Source: a virus
IMG/VR virus record: IMGVR_UViG_3300035670_000979
Coordinates: 1-29,748 of that record
Reading direction: 5' to 3' (one strand)
Length of the DNA: 29,748 bases
Shown here: positions 9,102-16,135 of the stretch, one piece after another
Layout: every line of letters starts with the position of its first letter
How positions within the stretch are numbered: the first letter of the stretch is position 1
Made by a program: the position numbers and the translations under genes
The notes under the pieces: model-generated
The model's database searches: none
Told to the model about the DNA's origin: nothing
What the model saw: only the letters and a program-made list of their open reading frames with translations

Positions 9102-9294
9102 AGTTGAGAGAATTACAGCTCTAGAAGTTCAGATGGCGCATCTTACTGAAATAGTAGAGAAGCAGAATGAAAAGCTAGACGATCTTCTTGGGCTTCGCAA
9201 TAAGGGTGTGGGGGCGTTCTGGTTAGCCAGCGCCCTCGCAGGCACCGGGATAATCGGTGTTGTGTTTTCTTTCTTTGAATGGATAAAGAGCTAA
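9079..9294 (+). CDS. XhlA-like membrane protein of the lysis cassette
   Basis: This 71-residue protein overlaps the end of the giant ejection gene by 23 bases and follows an AGGAGG at 9061. Residues 5-40 form a coiled-coil pattern (VERITALEVQMAHLTEIVEK). One transmembrane segment (FWLASALAGTGIIGVVFSFF) follows, then a short basic end. The coiled coil followed by a C-terminal TM is the layout of the haemolysin XhlA family, which helps holins disrupt the membrane. A second in-frame ATG at 9088 is possible. Placement immediately before the endolysin supports a lysis role. Confidence 0.6.
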   Translation: MNTMTKSEVERITALEVQMAHLTEIVEKQNEKLDDLLGLRNKGVGAFWLASALAGTGIIGVVFSFFEWIKS

Positions 9295-9980
9295 TGGTCC
9301 CCGGTGTAGAACAAGCACTCACAGAAGTTCTTAGTCAGCTTCAGAAGATTCTGGCAGAGATTGAGAAAGCAACAACCGAAGATCAGAAAAGACAGATCGA
9401 CCTTAAGACGTTCTTTGATGACGTACGAGGCAGTCTGTTTAATGGCAAGCTGTCTGCCACACAAGTAAAGGGAATGGAAGCTAAGATCAAGGCCTTTCAA
9501 GAGGCCGGCTTCCCTCTATCTTGGGCAGCGTACGCAATGGCTACTTCGTATCACGAGACTGCTCGCAAGATGGTCCCTGTACGCGAAGGCCTTAGTGCAA
9601 GTAACTCGTGGCGTAGGAAGAATCTAAGATACTACCCGTGGTACGGACGAGGGGACGTACAGCTTACATGGGAAGAGAATTACAAGAAGGCGGATAGAGA
9701 ACTTGGTCTTGGTGGGAAGCTTATCAGTAATCTTGATCTCGCTCTCGATCCTGACATTTCCGCGAATATAATGGTCAAGGGAATGACAGAAGGTTGGTTT
9801 TCTTCTGATAGTCAAGGGAGACATACCCTTGCACGTCATCTTCCTAATGCGGAAGAGACTGTCGGAAGATTTGCTAACGCGAGGCGTATTATTAACCTAA
9901 CAGACAAGGCAATGCTGATTGCTTCGTACGCAGTAAAATTCCAAGAGGCCTTTAAGAAGGCTGGATACGGGAGGGTTTAA
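9294..9980 (+). CDS. Endolysin, glycoside hydrolase family 19-like muramidase/chitinase fold
   Basis: The ATG at 9294 overlaps the preceding stop (TAATG); an earlier ATG at 9279 has no ribosome binding site and lies inside the neighbour. The product is 228 residues. Residues 78-100 hold AAYAMATSYHETARKM and VPVREG, and residues 113-128 YYPWYGRGDVQLTWEE. These are the two hallmark segments of GH19-like lysozymes, with E88 of the HE pair as the likely catalytic acid and the YGRG-xxQL segment lining the cleft. The N-terminal 45 residues are helical and charged. There is no signal peptide, so release to the murein should depend on the holin. It cleaves peptidoglycan glycan strands at the end of infection. 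Confidence 0.8.
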   Translation: MVPGVEQALTEVLSQLQKILAEIEKATTEDQKRQIDLKTFFDDVRGSLFNGKLSATQVKGMEAKIKAFQEAGFPLSWAAYAMATSYHETARKMVPVREGLSASNSWRRKNLRYYPWYGRGDVQLTWEENYKKADRELGLGGKLISNLDLALDPDISANIMVKGMTEGWFSSDSQGRHTLARHLPNAEETVGRFANARRIINLTDKAMLIASYAVKFQEAFKKAGYGRV

Positions 9981-10414
9981 TGGGTATTCCGATTATAGGT
10001 GATATCATCGGCGCTGTTAAAGACCTCGCCGGTAAAGCTATTGTTGACAAGGATAAGAGAAATGAAATTATCCTTCAACTTGAACAACTTAAAGACAAAG
10101 CTGACGCAAGGTTTCATGAAGAACTCATGGGCCAGATCGAAGTCAATAAGGTCGAAGCCCAACATCCGAGCTTGTTTGTTGCAGGTTGGCGACCCGCTGT
10201 TGGTTGGTTGTGCGCGGCAGGTCTCGGTTGGCAATTCGTGCTATCTCCATTCGCTGAGACTATTGCACGGTTTAACGGTTGGGCAGGGCAAATGCCTGTG
10301 GTTGATACTGAGAATCTCTTGATGCTTATCCTTGGTATGCTTGGCATTGGTGCCCAGCGTACGATGGAGAAGGTTAAGGGTGTAGAAACCAGTATCGTAA
10401 AGAAAGTTAAGTAA
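9980..10414 (+). CDS. Holin of the three-transmembrane family (GTA-holin-like)
   Basis: This 144-residue protein starts on the last base of the endolysin stop (TAATG) with GGGAGG upstream. An amphipathic N-terminus and a charged helix (residues 22-55) are followed by EAQHPSLFVAGWRPAVGWLC. The TM segment AAGLGWQFVLSPF follows, and a second around LLMLILGMLGIGAQRTMEKV. The HPS..VAGWRP..GW motif and the G-x-x-G-A-x-R-T-x-E-K end are characteristic of the Holin_3TMs family. It forms the membrane lesion that times lysis and lets out the endolysin. It is the last gene of the + strand block and is followed at once by a terminator. Confidence 0.75.
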   Translation: MGIPIIGDIIGAVKDLAGKAIVDKDKRNEIILQLEQLKDKADARFHEELMGQIEVNKVEAQHPSLFVAGWRPAVGWLCAAGLGWQFVLSPFAETIARFNGWAGQMPVVDTENLLMLILGMLGIGAQRTMEKVKGVETSIVKKVK

Positions 10415-10455
10415 AAGAAAACCCCCTCTAGCGTAATGCCGGAGGGGGTCTTTTT
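10413..10455. terminator. Bidirectional rho-independent terminator between converging gene blocks
   Basis: ACCCCCTC at 10421-10428 pairs with GAGGGGGT at 10442-10449 around a 13-base loop. An A-rich run precedes the stem and CTTTTT follows it, so the hairpin has a T-tract in both directions. It sits between the holin gene (+) and the endonuclease gene (-), where two transcription units meet. Confidence 0.9.
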
Positions 10456-10458
10456 GTA

Positions 10459-10851
10459 TCAACCGTCTAAGTATTTAGCAGCTTTTCTCAACATATAGGC
10501 GTCGTCTTTAAAATACCCCAGACCTCTATTACAAAGGTCACAAAGTAGCCCTCGAACTTTGCCTGTAAGATGGTCATGGTCTACGTGAAAATGTGTATGA
10601 CCTTTCCTTCCTACATTAGTAGTCTTGCAGATTGCGCAACTATCTCCTTGCTTCTCTAGAAGATTCTCGTAATCTTGACGAGCAATACCATATCGTCGTT
10701 CCCAGGCCCTTTCACGACTTTTCTCTTTGTCTCGCCGCCGCTCGTATTCTTTCATTTTATCAGGGTTGAGTTTTCGCCATTGACGTTGGTATTCTGCCTT
10801 GTCTTCATATTGTGAGACAGTTATCTCAAGTTTATCTTTGTTACACACCAC
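10459..10851 (-). CDS. Recombination endonuclease VII-family nuclease (probably free-standing homing type)
   Basis: The C-terminal two thirds has CAICKTTN, then HFHVDHDHLTGKVRGLLCDLCN. This gives the two CxxC zinc pairs and the HVDHDH-TG core of the endonuclease VII HNH family. The N-terminal part is a basic helix (KAEYQRQWRKLNPDKMKEYE). The GTG at 10851 is chosen because AAGGG lies eight bases before it; GTGs at 10848 and 10860 are alternatives. The start overlaps the 3' end of the ribonucleotide reductase gene by 11 bases. Members of this family act either as Holliday-junction resolvases or as mobile homing-type nucleases. The four such genes in this window, all placed at ends of core genes, favour the mobile interpretation, but one may serve as the phage resolvase. 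Confidence 0.75.
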   Translation of the reverse strand: MVCNKDKLEITVSQYEDKAEYQRQWRKLNPDKMKEYERRRDKEKSRERAWERRYGIARQDYENLLEKQGDSCAICKTTNVGRKGHTHFHVDHDHLTGKVRGLLCDLCNRGLGYFKDDAYMLRKAAKYLDG

Positions 10852-12508
10852 ACGATCCACCCTTACCGTAGATGTCACATACGTCGTGGGTAATCACACT
10901 TTCCTGAAATTCTTGACCCAAGCTTTCCCTCGCTTCATAATAAGAACAAGGAGTAAGGGGCTGCCCACCACGACTACCATCAGGGTAGCAAGTAAACCCG
11001 CGAAGGCGATGAGCATATCGAGCAAGAGTTTCTGCAAATTTATCAACAGTGTCTTCATTATTAAGGTCTGACCCCCATGCCGGCAGATTAATAGTTGAAG
11101 AAATGCTCATATCAACATAGTCTTGAACGTCTGCTTGGAACTTAATCCGCCTCTCAAAGTCATTCGCCAAGTCAAGGGCTGATTCGATACTATCTGGGTC
11201 AGCTCCATACATGTCTATAAGCTCTTGTGCAGCAGAGTCAACCACGTATTGGTAATGCCAGTCTGTGCCATTCTTCAGATACCTTCTCTTGTAAGCAACA
11301 GCGAACAGAGGTTCAATACCAGTAGTAGTTCCAGCCAGAATACCAATAGTGCCAGTAGGCGCAATCGCCCGCTTAGCTACCGGACGGCTAATACCTAGAG
11401 AGTCAGCAAACGCATCAGAAACTGAATCAGATACATCTCTGTATGATGCCAGCCAAGAATGAAGCTCTTCGGTAACTTCATACTTATTGCCCCTTTGAAT
11501 AAGCCACTCGTGCATTCCCATAAGCCCAAGACCAAGCCTACGATTCTTCTCGCGAGTTAGGTAAACAGCAGCATAAGGGAGCTTAGCTTCTAGTGTCCCA
11601 CATACAAGAAACTTAGTAGCTAGTTCACAAACTTGCTTGAACTCTTCAAGTGTTTCAATGCGCCCCATATTGACAGAACCTAGGTTACATACATCGCTAT
11701 CATCTTCTGATGTAACTTCTGTGCAAGCATTACGAAGTGTCTCATTTTCTTTTTCATAAAAGTTAAAAGAGAAACCCGGCTCAGCTCCCTTAAGCGCCTG
11801 CCTTACATTGGTAAGGAAAACCTCTCCTACATTACCAGTAGCCTTATACGCCTCAATCCATGCTGTATCATAGTTTACAGAAATATTAGTCATGTCTAGA
11901 GGACAAGGGAAGTTGAAGTCTAGTTGCTTAACATCCTTGTAAGTCTTATCTGTTCCCGGAATTGGGTAGTTCTCCCAATCCTTAATAGTAAGAAACTTAT
12001 TGATATCAGCATGTCGCCAATTCAAAGATGCATAGATAGCAGACCTACGAGAACCCCCTTGCATGACTCGCCTGCCAATCTCATTAAGCATTTCCATCTT
12101 GGGTAGAGGACCAGAAGCTGATCCACCCGTACGGCGGATAGGAGAGCCTTCTGCACGATATACAGAGTAGTCTACACCAATGCCACCTCCAGTCATTAGA
12201 CAACTTTCAGCCTTCCAAGACAGATTGGCCCAGTCTTCACGAGTGTCTTCTTCCGCCTTGAGAAGATAGCAATTGTTATAGAAAGGATTAGGACGGCCTG
12301 CGTAATAAAGATAGCGCCCACCCGGAATAAACTTCATGTCTGTAACGTATTGAGTAAGTTGAGAGACTTCATCTTTACTCATGTAATTACTACAAACACT
12401 TTCTATAAGTGTCTTAGCAAGTTCTGGCCAAGTCTCAGCTCCTTCGTGAGCGTACTTCTGTTCAAAAATATGGCGTGCAAAATAACTACGAAAATAATCG
12501 TTCTTCAA
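10841..12508 (-). CDS. nrdJ: Adenosylcobalamin-dependent (class II) ribonucleoside-diphosphate/triphosphate reductase
   Basis: The product is 555 residues from a TTG (AAAGG upstream). It makes deoxyribonucleotides for phage DNA synthesis. N260-A-C262-T-E264 is the N-x-C-x-E active-site motif, with C262 as the thiyl-radical cysteine. C80 (NNCYL) and C274 (DVCNLGSVN) are the expected redox pair, with spacing close to that of class II enzymes. APTGTIGILAGTTTGIEP is the conserved phosphate-binding region. The C-terminal C544 and C553 would shuttle electrons from thioredoxin. No NrdB radical-subunit gene is nearby, as expected for a B12 enzyme. The host or its environment must supply adenosylcobalamin. 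It overlaps the downstream nuclease gene and lies 2 bases after the MazG-like gene. Confidence 0.9.
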   Translation of the reverse strand: MKNDYFRSYFARHIFEQKYAHEGAETWPELAKTLIESVCSNYMSKDEVSQLTQYVTDMKFIPGGRYLYYAGRPNPFYNNCYLLKAEEDTREDWANLSWKAESCLMTGGGIGVDYSVYRAEGSPIRRTGGSASGPLPKMEMLNEIGRRVMQGGSRRSAIYASLNWRHADINKFLTIKDWENYPIPGTDKTYKDVKQLDFNFPCPLDMTNISVNYDTAWIEAYKATGNVGEVFLTNVRQALKGAEPGFSFNFYEKENETLRNACTEVTSEDDSDVCNLGSVNMGRIETLEEFKQVCELATKFLVCGTLEAKLPYAAVYLTREKNRRLGLGLMGMHEWLIQRGNKYEVTEELHSWLASYRDVSDSVSDAFADSLGISRPVAKRAIAPTGTIGILAGTTTGIEPLFAVAYKRRYLKNGTDWHYQYVVDSAAQELIDMYGADPDSIESALDLANDFERRIKFQADVQDYVDMSISSTINLPAWGSDLNNEDTVDKFAETLARYAHRLRGFTCYPDGSRGGQPLTPCSYYEARESLGQEFQESVITHDVCDIYGKGGSCGV

Positions 12509-12510
12509 GA

Positions 12511-12900
12511 TCAGAGGCCTTTCATATCAGGTTTATGGTAATTTGGGCCCTTCTCAATTTTCCCATCGCTCCGGAAGAATACCTTACCGTTAACAACCTT
12601 ACTCATATTGGAATTATGAACACGATTGAAGGAAGGATCAGCAGGAATACCAAAGTACACAGCAGCCTGAGAGACTACGTATTGTAGGTCGGCCCACTCC
12701 TTACAGAGTTCGGCTCGATTAGATTCGTTCTGCTCTCGTACGTATGCCTCGGCAGCCATAAAGAACTCGTTAAGTTCCTCAACGATACAAGTAGCGATAG
12801 ACTCATCAACACTATCCGGAGTCCCATCAAAGTCCTTCTTGCCCGCCGCCTTACGAAATTCATTAACCTTTTCCTCACGCGAAATAGTCTTCGGCATCAT
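12511..12900 (-). CDS. MazG-like nucleotide pyrophosphohydrolase
   Basis: The 129-residue product starts at an ATG about nine bases after GAGG; a second ATG follows directly. IVEELNEFFMAAEAY and later KEWADLQYVVSQAA give the EExxE and ExxD metal-binding pattern of the all-alpha NTP pyrophosphatase (MazG/HisE/dUTPase-2) superfamily. Phage members hydrolyse (d)NTPs to monophosphates or lower alarmone-related nucleotides during infection. Its position directly upstream of the ribonucleotide reductase fits nucleotide-pool control. It overlaps a 47-codon upstream ORF by 26 bases. Confidence 0.75.
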   Translation of the reverse strand: MMPKTISREEKVNEFRKAAGKKDFDGTPDSVDESIATCIVEELNEFFMAAEAYVREQNESNRAELCKEWADLQYVVSQAAVYFGIPADPSFNRVHNSNMSKVVNGKVFFRSDGKIEKGPNYHKPDMKGL

Positions 12901-13018
12901 CGTAATCTTCCTCAATTTGATTCTTCTTGCGCTTAGGGAAACGGAAGTCCTTTTCCTTATGGAACTTCCGTCGCATTTCCCTCTTCTGCTTTTCGTCGTA
13001 CTTATTAAGTCCGCTCAT
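12875..13018 (-). CDS. Small highly basic/acidic protein (47 aa), unknown
   Basis: The ORF starts MSGLNKYDEKQKREMRRKFH and ends in an acidic EEDYDDAEDYFA. The first 35 residues are strongly basic (KRKKN) and the last 12 acidic. It overlaps the DUF3310 gene upstream by 14 bases and the MazG-like gene downstream by 26. This is the same dense overlap style as its neighbours, and it bridges an otherwise uncovered stretch. No clear ribosome binding site is seen, so translational coupling would be required. Function unknown. Confidence 0.5.
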   Translation of the reverse strand: MSGLNKYDEKQKREMRRKFHKEKDFRFPKRKKNQIEEDYDDAEDYFA

Positions 13019-13289
13019 TACCATACTCAAGCTTGATAAGAATATCAATATAATGTCGTGCTTTCAGAAGGTCTTCGAGACCTCCCTTCGTACGAAAGCG
13101 ACTGACATACTTAACAACATTAGATTGGCAATGATCAAGCTTGTTGGCCATGCAATATTCAATAGGCTGGATAGCAAAGGCCTTATAGTGACCACCACCA
13201 ACCTGAACCTTAAGCGGGTCGGGTATCGTCGCTGTCGTCGTCAAAGAGGTCGTCAAATTCGTATCCTTCGTCGTCGTAGTCATCTTCAT
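13005..13289 (-). CDS. DUF3310-family phage protein
   Basis: The C-terminal 60 residues have GGGHYKAFAIQPIEYCMANK, NVVKYVSRFRTKGG, and DLLKARHYIDILI. This is the HY..IQPIEY...N......N..KY..R...K.G..DL.KA..YID pattern of DUF3310, a small family common in T7-like phages. Its role is unproven (it is sometimes labelled a nucleotide-kinase-like protein). The start is uncertain: ATGs at 13289 and 13283 give a Thr-rich leader that overlaps the upstream acidic gene by about 80 bases in another frame. I give the first. A shorter form from a non-ATG codon near the conserved core is possible. Confidence 0.7.
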   Translation of the reverse strand: MKMTTTTKDTNLTTSLTTTATIPDPLKVQVGGGHYKAFAIQPIEYCMANKLDHCQSNVVKYVSRFRTKGGLEDLLKARHYIDILIKLEYGNERT

Positions 13290-13458
13290 CAATTTCTTCG
13301 ATGACGCCATGAAAGTAATAGCGCTTCGGGGAAATATCGACCTCGCGGAAGCGTCGGCGAGCATCCCTCTCAATATCTTGCAATCCCCCAAAACCTTCTT
13401 CTGAAACAACAATTGCTTCTCCGTCATCACCCAACCAGAAATAAACATCAGTCTTCAT
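13210..13458 (-). CDS. Small acidic protein of unknown function
   Basis: This 82-residue product starts MKTDVYFWLGDDGEAIV after AAGG and overlaps the preceding gene by 11 bases. The body has an amphipathic segment (LQDIERDARRRFREVDI). The last 30 residues are almost all Asp, Glu, Tyr and Phe (DEDDYDDEGYEFDDLF), a DNA-mimic-like acidic tail. The encoding bases also serve the start of the DUF3310 gene in another frame. I do not recognise the family. The acid tail suggests binding to a basic or DNA-binding partner. Confidence 0.6.
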   Translation of the reverse strand: MKTDVYFWLGDDGEAIVVSEEGFGGLQDIERDARRRFREVDISPKRYYFHGVIEEIDEDDYDDEGYEFDDLFDDDSDDTRPA

Positions 13459-13639
13459 TATTATTATCCTTTTCTAGACCGAGTTCCTCTTGTACGTCTT
13501 CGATGTTATCTATGATTTCCTCTTCAAGAAGTTCAACAATACGTTCGATACTTACATTCAGAAACTCTACAAGTTCCCAACCCTCAAAACGATCAATGAG
13601 GGCTTCTCTAATCAACGGGCTAAGTTCGCCCTCATCCAT
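13448..13639 (-). CDS. Small acidic helical protein, unknown
   Basis: The product has about 63 residues. The ATG at 13639 sits 11 bases after AAGGAG; the ATG at 13648 and GTG at 13651 are too close to that site. The sequence is acidic and helical (EALIDRFEGWELVEFL, then SIERIVELLEEEIIDNIEDV) with heptad-like Leu/Ile spacing, so a coiled coil is likely. It overlaps the next gene by 11 bases. No family recognised. Confidence 0.6.
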   Translation of the reverse strand: MDEGELSPLIREALIDRFEGWELVEFLNVSIERIVELLEEEIIDNIEDVQEELGLEKDNNNED

Positions 13640-13654
13640 CAATGCCATCACTCC

Positions 13655-14401
13655 TTAGCCGTATTCTTTCTTAAGGTGGTTCATAGAAATCCACGAGAAG
13701 TCATAGATACCGTCTTCAACATTGTCACAGATAGCAATACCATCAGACCACATATCATTAGACGGACCAGCGTATCCCATGTGGAACCCAATGAAGTTGC
13801 CTACAACAAGGCCCATCAGAGAGCGCCCCGGGGTCTTGTCAATCTTATAATCAAGTACGTGGGAATGGCCAGCAGTGCCAGACTTATTACGCTTCTTAAC
13901 AATAGTCCATGCTGCATGTTGTCCACCAATAGGGCGACCCATGATACCGCTTGTAAAATAGTGACAATAATCAATACCATCGATATCAATTGGTTCAAGG
14001 AATGGAACGACGTCCGACCACGGGTAGTCCTTGTATCCAATGTCTTCCGTCTTGATCTTCCCTTGAAATACCGGGTTGTCGGCGACGAAACGATCCGCCC
14101 GTATGTCATGATTTCCCAAGGTCCATACAAAGCGGGGTAGCTTCTTCTTGTGTTTGCGAACTTCGTGGAACATGCGTTCTTGCGCGTCCTTAGCCGCATT
14201 TACATCCGCTTCATACCTTGCGCCTTCGATCTCTATCGCCTTACTGTGAGCGCATAGAGAGGCCATATCAGCCATATCACCAATATTGACAACCACATCA
14301 GGACGGCTATCGTGAATAAGCTTACCAAGCCAAGTAAACCGCTCGTTAGAGTAGTCAGGGTGCGCATGGCTGTCCCCAATAATTAGGTGTCGTTTACCCA
14401 T
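13655..14401 (-). CDS. Calcineurin-like metallophosphoesterase
   Basis: The 248-residue product has the full dinuclear-metal motif series: D10-x-H12 (IGDSHAHP), G41-D42 (NIGDMADM), G96-N97-H98-D (TLGNHDIR), H147 and G178-H179-S-H181. The start is set by a GGAGGA at good spacing before ATG 14401; an upstream in-frame ATG would add 15 poorly conserved residues. Phage members of this superfamily hydrolyse phosphoesters (nucleotides, cyclic phosphates or DNA ends). The substrate cannot be told from sequence. It sits between small ORFs and the nuclease/SSB genes, suggesting a nucleic-acid or nucleotide role. Confidence 0.85.
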   Translation of the reverse strand: MGKRHLIIGDSHAHPDYSNERFTWLGKLIHDSRPDVVVNIGDMADMASLCAHSKAIEIEGARYEADVNAAKDAQERMFHEVRKHKKKLPRFVWTLGNHDIRADRFVADNPVFQGKIKTEDIGYKDYPWSDVVPFLEPIDIDGIDYCHYFTSGIMGRPIGGQHAAWTIVKKRNKSGTAGHSHVLDYKIDKTPGRSLMGLVVGNFIGFHMGYAGPSNDMWSDGIAICDNVEDGIYDFSWISMNHLKKEYG

Positions 14402-14417
14402 ACCATTCCTCCGGTAT
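14399..14417 (-). promoter_or_regulatory. Ribosome binding site displayed in a hairpin loop
   Basis: Read on the - strand, ATACC and GGTAT pair with GGAGGAAT as the loop, and the ATG of the metallophosphoesterase overlaps the 3' arm. The Shine-Dalgarno is thus exposed while the start codon lies at the stem edge. This fixes the start and could tune translation. Confidence 0.4.
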
Positions 14418-14458
14418 CGTTGTTCCTTCTTCCCAGAGGAACCCATGTTGTTTGTTTA

Positions 14459-14938
14459 TCATATAAATGGTTTTCTTTTTACTGGTTTTTTCTTTTTAGG
14501 GACAAACCATCCAGTACCTTGCTCTAGGTAATCTGCAATTTTTCTAAAGATTTTACCATCACGGTGTCGTCCAACTCGCATTCTATTACAATAGTTACAT
14601 AGAAGTCCTCGGATTTCTCCAGTAATATGATCGTGATCTACATGGAAATTTGTTTTTTCCATATCTTGATGCTTTTCACAAACAGCACAACAATTATTCT
14701 GCTTTTCTAGTAGAAATTTATATTGTTCAATTGTTATACCGTACCTTGATTTTAGGTGATTAGCTCTGCGTTGCTGTTTGAGCAAATTGGGATCAGAACT
14801 ATTCTTTGCCTTCCGCAAAATTGATAAACACAGCCTACAAGTTGGGTCGTTTATCTTACCTGCACGAGAAGTATAAAAAGCGTCTCGTGGTTTTATTTCT
14901 TTACAGTGCTTGCACTCTTTTTCTTTAAGTGACTTCAT
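14459..14938 (-). CDS. Endonuclease VII-family nuclease with extra N-terminal zinc site (homing-type)
   Basis: The 159-residue product starts at ATG 14938 after GGAGG and overlaps the nuclease gene upstream by 14 bases. An N-terminal CKHCKEIKPRDAFYTS and CRLCLS give one CxxC pair set (residues 9-12 and about 36-39). The C-terminal part, CAVCEKHQ, NFHVDHDHITGEIRGLLCNY and CNRM, is the endonuclease VII HNH core. Coding is markedly more AT-rich than the neighbours, which suggests recent acquisition. It sits exactly at the 3' end of a core gene like the other three nucleases. A basic tail (KKKKPVKRK) would aid DNA binding. Confidence 0.8.
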   Translation of the reverse strand: MKSLKEKECKHCKEIKPRDAFYTSRAGKINDPTCRLCLSILRKAKNSSDPNLLKQQRRANHLKSRYGITIEQYKFLLEKQNNCCAVCEKHQDMEKTNFHVDHDHITGEIRGLLCNYCNRMRVGRHRDGKIFRKIADYLEQGTGWFVPKKKKPVKRKPFI

Positions 14939-15767
14939 AAACCTCCGGTTCTCGCACAACCTTAGTAAGATACCGTGGGCCTGTGCTATAAATAAACGTT
15001 CTAAGGTCCTTCCAGCAGTGGTGCTTGAAGGCACAATAACTACACTCTGTTCCCAGCTTCATGTTACCAGACTTGCCGTCTGGCTCATCAGGGAAGCAAC
15101 GTTCTGGCGGTGTCTCGCTAGCAATAACTTCCTTGAGATGTGCAATGCGTGGCCGCGGCGGATTGTCAGCGATGATAGATGCACTGACATTCATTACACA
15201 CAAGTCCCCACTTACCTTGTCTGCGGCAAGAAAAGCTCCAGCTTCTCCCGGAGTAATCGTATCTGTGTAGCCAGAGATTTGCTGGATATACCCAAAAGGA
15301 TCGTTCTGATGGAGAGTGTTGTCTTTGAATTTCTTATACGCAAAGGGAGAAGCGGATTTAACATCAGTGACAACACCATCAATGATAGCATCGATGTGCC
15401 CCTTGACACCATCCACTTCAATCTCCATCTGTTCAGCTTCAACGCTATGACCAGATTCCTTAGCAAGGAAGAGAAGAAGTGCTTCAATCACATCACCATA
15501 AAGGAATTTGAAGTATGTCTTTGGGGTCATCTCTTCTGAAGGATACCCCTTAGCCATATACCATAGCTGTCGGTCTGGCTTACCCAGAGCAGAGAACCGC
15601 AGAGGGTCTCGTACGTCTTCTCGCGATGCGAGTCGTACGCGGAGAATCTGCTTCATGTTCTGGGCGAACTCTTCTAGGTTGTCCTCGTTAGGCTCGTGCA
15701 TGACCTTAGGATCAAACAACGAGTATATGTCCTGAACGAGTGTGTCAATCGTCTTTTGTTGGGTCAT
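14925..15767 (-). CDS. PD-(D/E)XK exonuclease, Cas4/RecB-like, with possible Fe-S cluster
   Basis: The product is 280 residues. The core motif is VKGHIDAIIDG (H124, D126) followed by VVTDVKSAS (D135, K137) and YIQQISGY (Q163), in the order of Cas4/RecB nucleases. C242-xx-C245-x5-C251 near the C-terminus, with C224 as a possible fourth ligand, matches the cysteine cluster that binds [4Fe-4S] in Cas4 and AddB relatives. The usual N-terminal cysteine is replaced (GKPDRQLWY). No CRISPR array is present, so it is more likely the phage recombination/degradation exonuclease that takes the place of T7 gp6. It overlaps both neighbours. Confidence 0.75.
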   Translation of the reverse strand: MTQQKTIDTLVQDIYSLFDPKVMHEPNEDNLEEFAQNMKQILRVRLASREDVRDPLRFSALGKPDRQLWYMAKGYPSEEMTPKTYFKFLYGDVIEALLLFLAKESGHSVEAEQMEIEVDGVKGHIDAIIDGVVTDVKSASPFAYKKFKDNTLHQNDPFGYIQQISGYTDTITPGEAGAFLAADKVSGDLCVMNVSASIIADNPPRPRIAHLKEVIASETPPERCFPDEPDGKSGNMKLGTECSYCAFKHHCWKDLRTFIYSTGPRYLTKVVREPEVYEVT

Positions 15768-15942
15768 ATTCTAGTCCAAACTTTAGCAAATCTTCTAGAG
15801 CTTCTTCATAGTCTTTCTTGTTATAGAAAGGACCCCCGCAGCAATCTGGATCGCCACAGGAATTATCAGTCTCGTAGCCAAAAATATAATCAGTCGCCCA
15901 AGAAAGTTGGCGTACCTCGTCTAAGTTAATCTTCTTCGTCAT
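15745..15942 (-). CDS. Small cysteine-rich protein, unknown
   Basis: This 65-residue product starts after GAGG and overlaps both the upstream gene (17 bases) and the nuclease downstream (23 bases). The centre reads SCGDPDCCGGPFYNKKDYEE, with three cysteines in seven residues that could bind a metal. The rest is acidic and helical. I do not recognise the family. The overlap suggests translation coupled to the Cas4-like nuclease, perhaps as a partner. Confidence 0.6.
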   Translation of the reverse strand: MTKKINLDEVRQLSWATDYIFGYETDNSCGDPDCCGGPFYNKKDYEEALEDLLKFGLEYDPTKDD

Positions 15943-16135
15943 TATCAGCCTCTACATAGACAGTATCAAATTCCCAATTCTCGTCGTCGTACGCCATATT
16001 GATAGGAAGAAACTCTGAGAACTGCAATCTCTTGGCAGCTTCTCGCCAGTCCTCTCCCTCATCAATATCAACAGAAGCAGCGCCTCTCATTATGAACTGC
16101 CCCGTACGTTTGAATACAATATCAATACGCTTCAA
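15926..16135 (-). CDS. Small acidic protein, unknown (TTG start)
   Basis: The frame is open far upstream, but the upstream part encodes an unconvincing Ser/Tyr/Arg stretch and overlaps a better small ORF. I therefore place the start at TTG 16135, which overlaps the stop of the 21-residue membrane peptide (TTGA). The 69-residue product (KRIDIVFKRTGQFIMRGAAS, then a helical EDWREAAKRLQF and an acidic end VEADNDEED) looks like an alpha/beta small protein. A later ATG (before RGAAS) is the alternative start. Function unknown. Confidence 0.5.
   Translation of the reverse strand: MKRIDIVFKRTGQFIMRGAASVDIDEGEDWREAAKRLQFSEFLPINMAYDDENWEFDTVYVEADNDEED

Noticed and set aside
9279-9293. Earlier ATG for the endolysin
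   Set aside because: No Shine-Dalgarno is present and it lies inside the upstream membrane-protein gene; the TAATG junction at 9292-9296 fits the local pattern better.
13490-14140. Long + strand ORF (216 codons) across the metallophosphoesterase region
   Set aside because: It is antisense to a gene with complete catalytic motifs, has no ribosome site and no recognisable protein features.
14925-15767. CRISPR-associated Cas4 with a nearby CRISPR array
   Set aside because: No direct-repeat array or other cas gene is present in the window; only the nuclease family resemblance stands.
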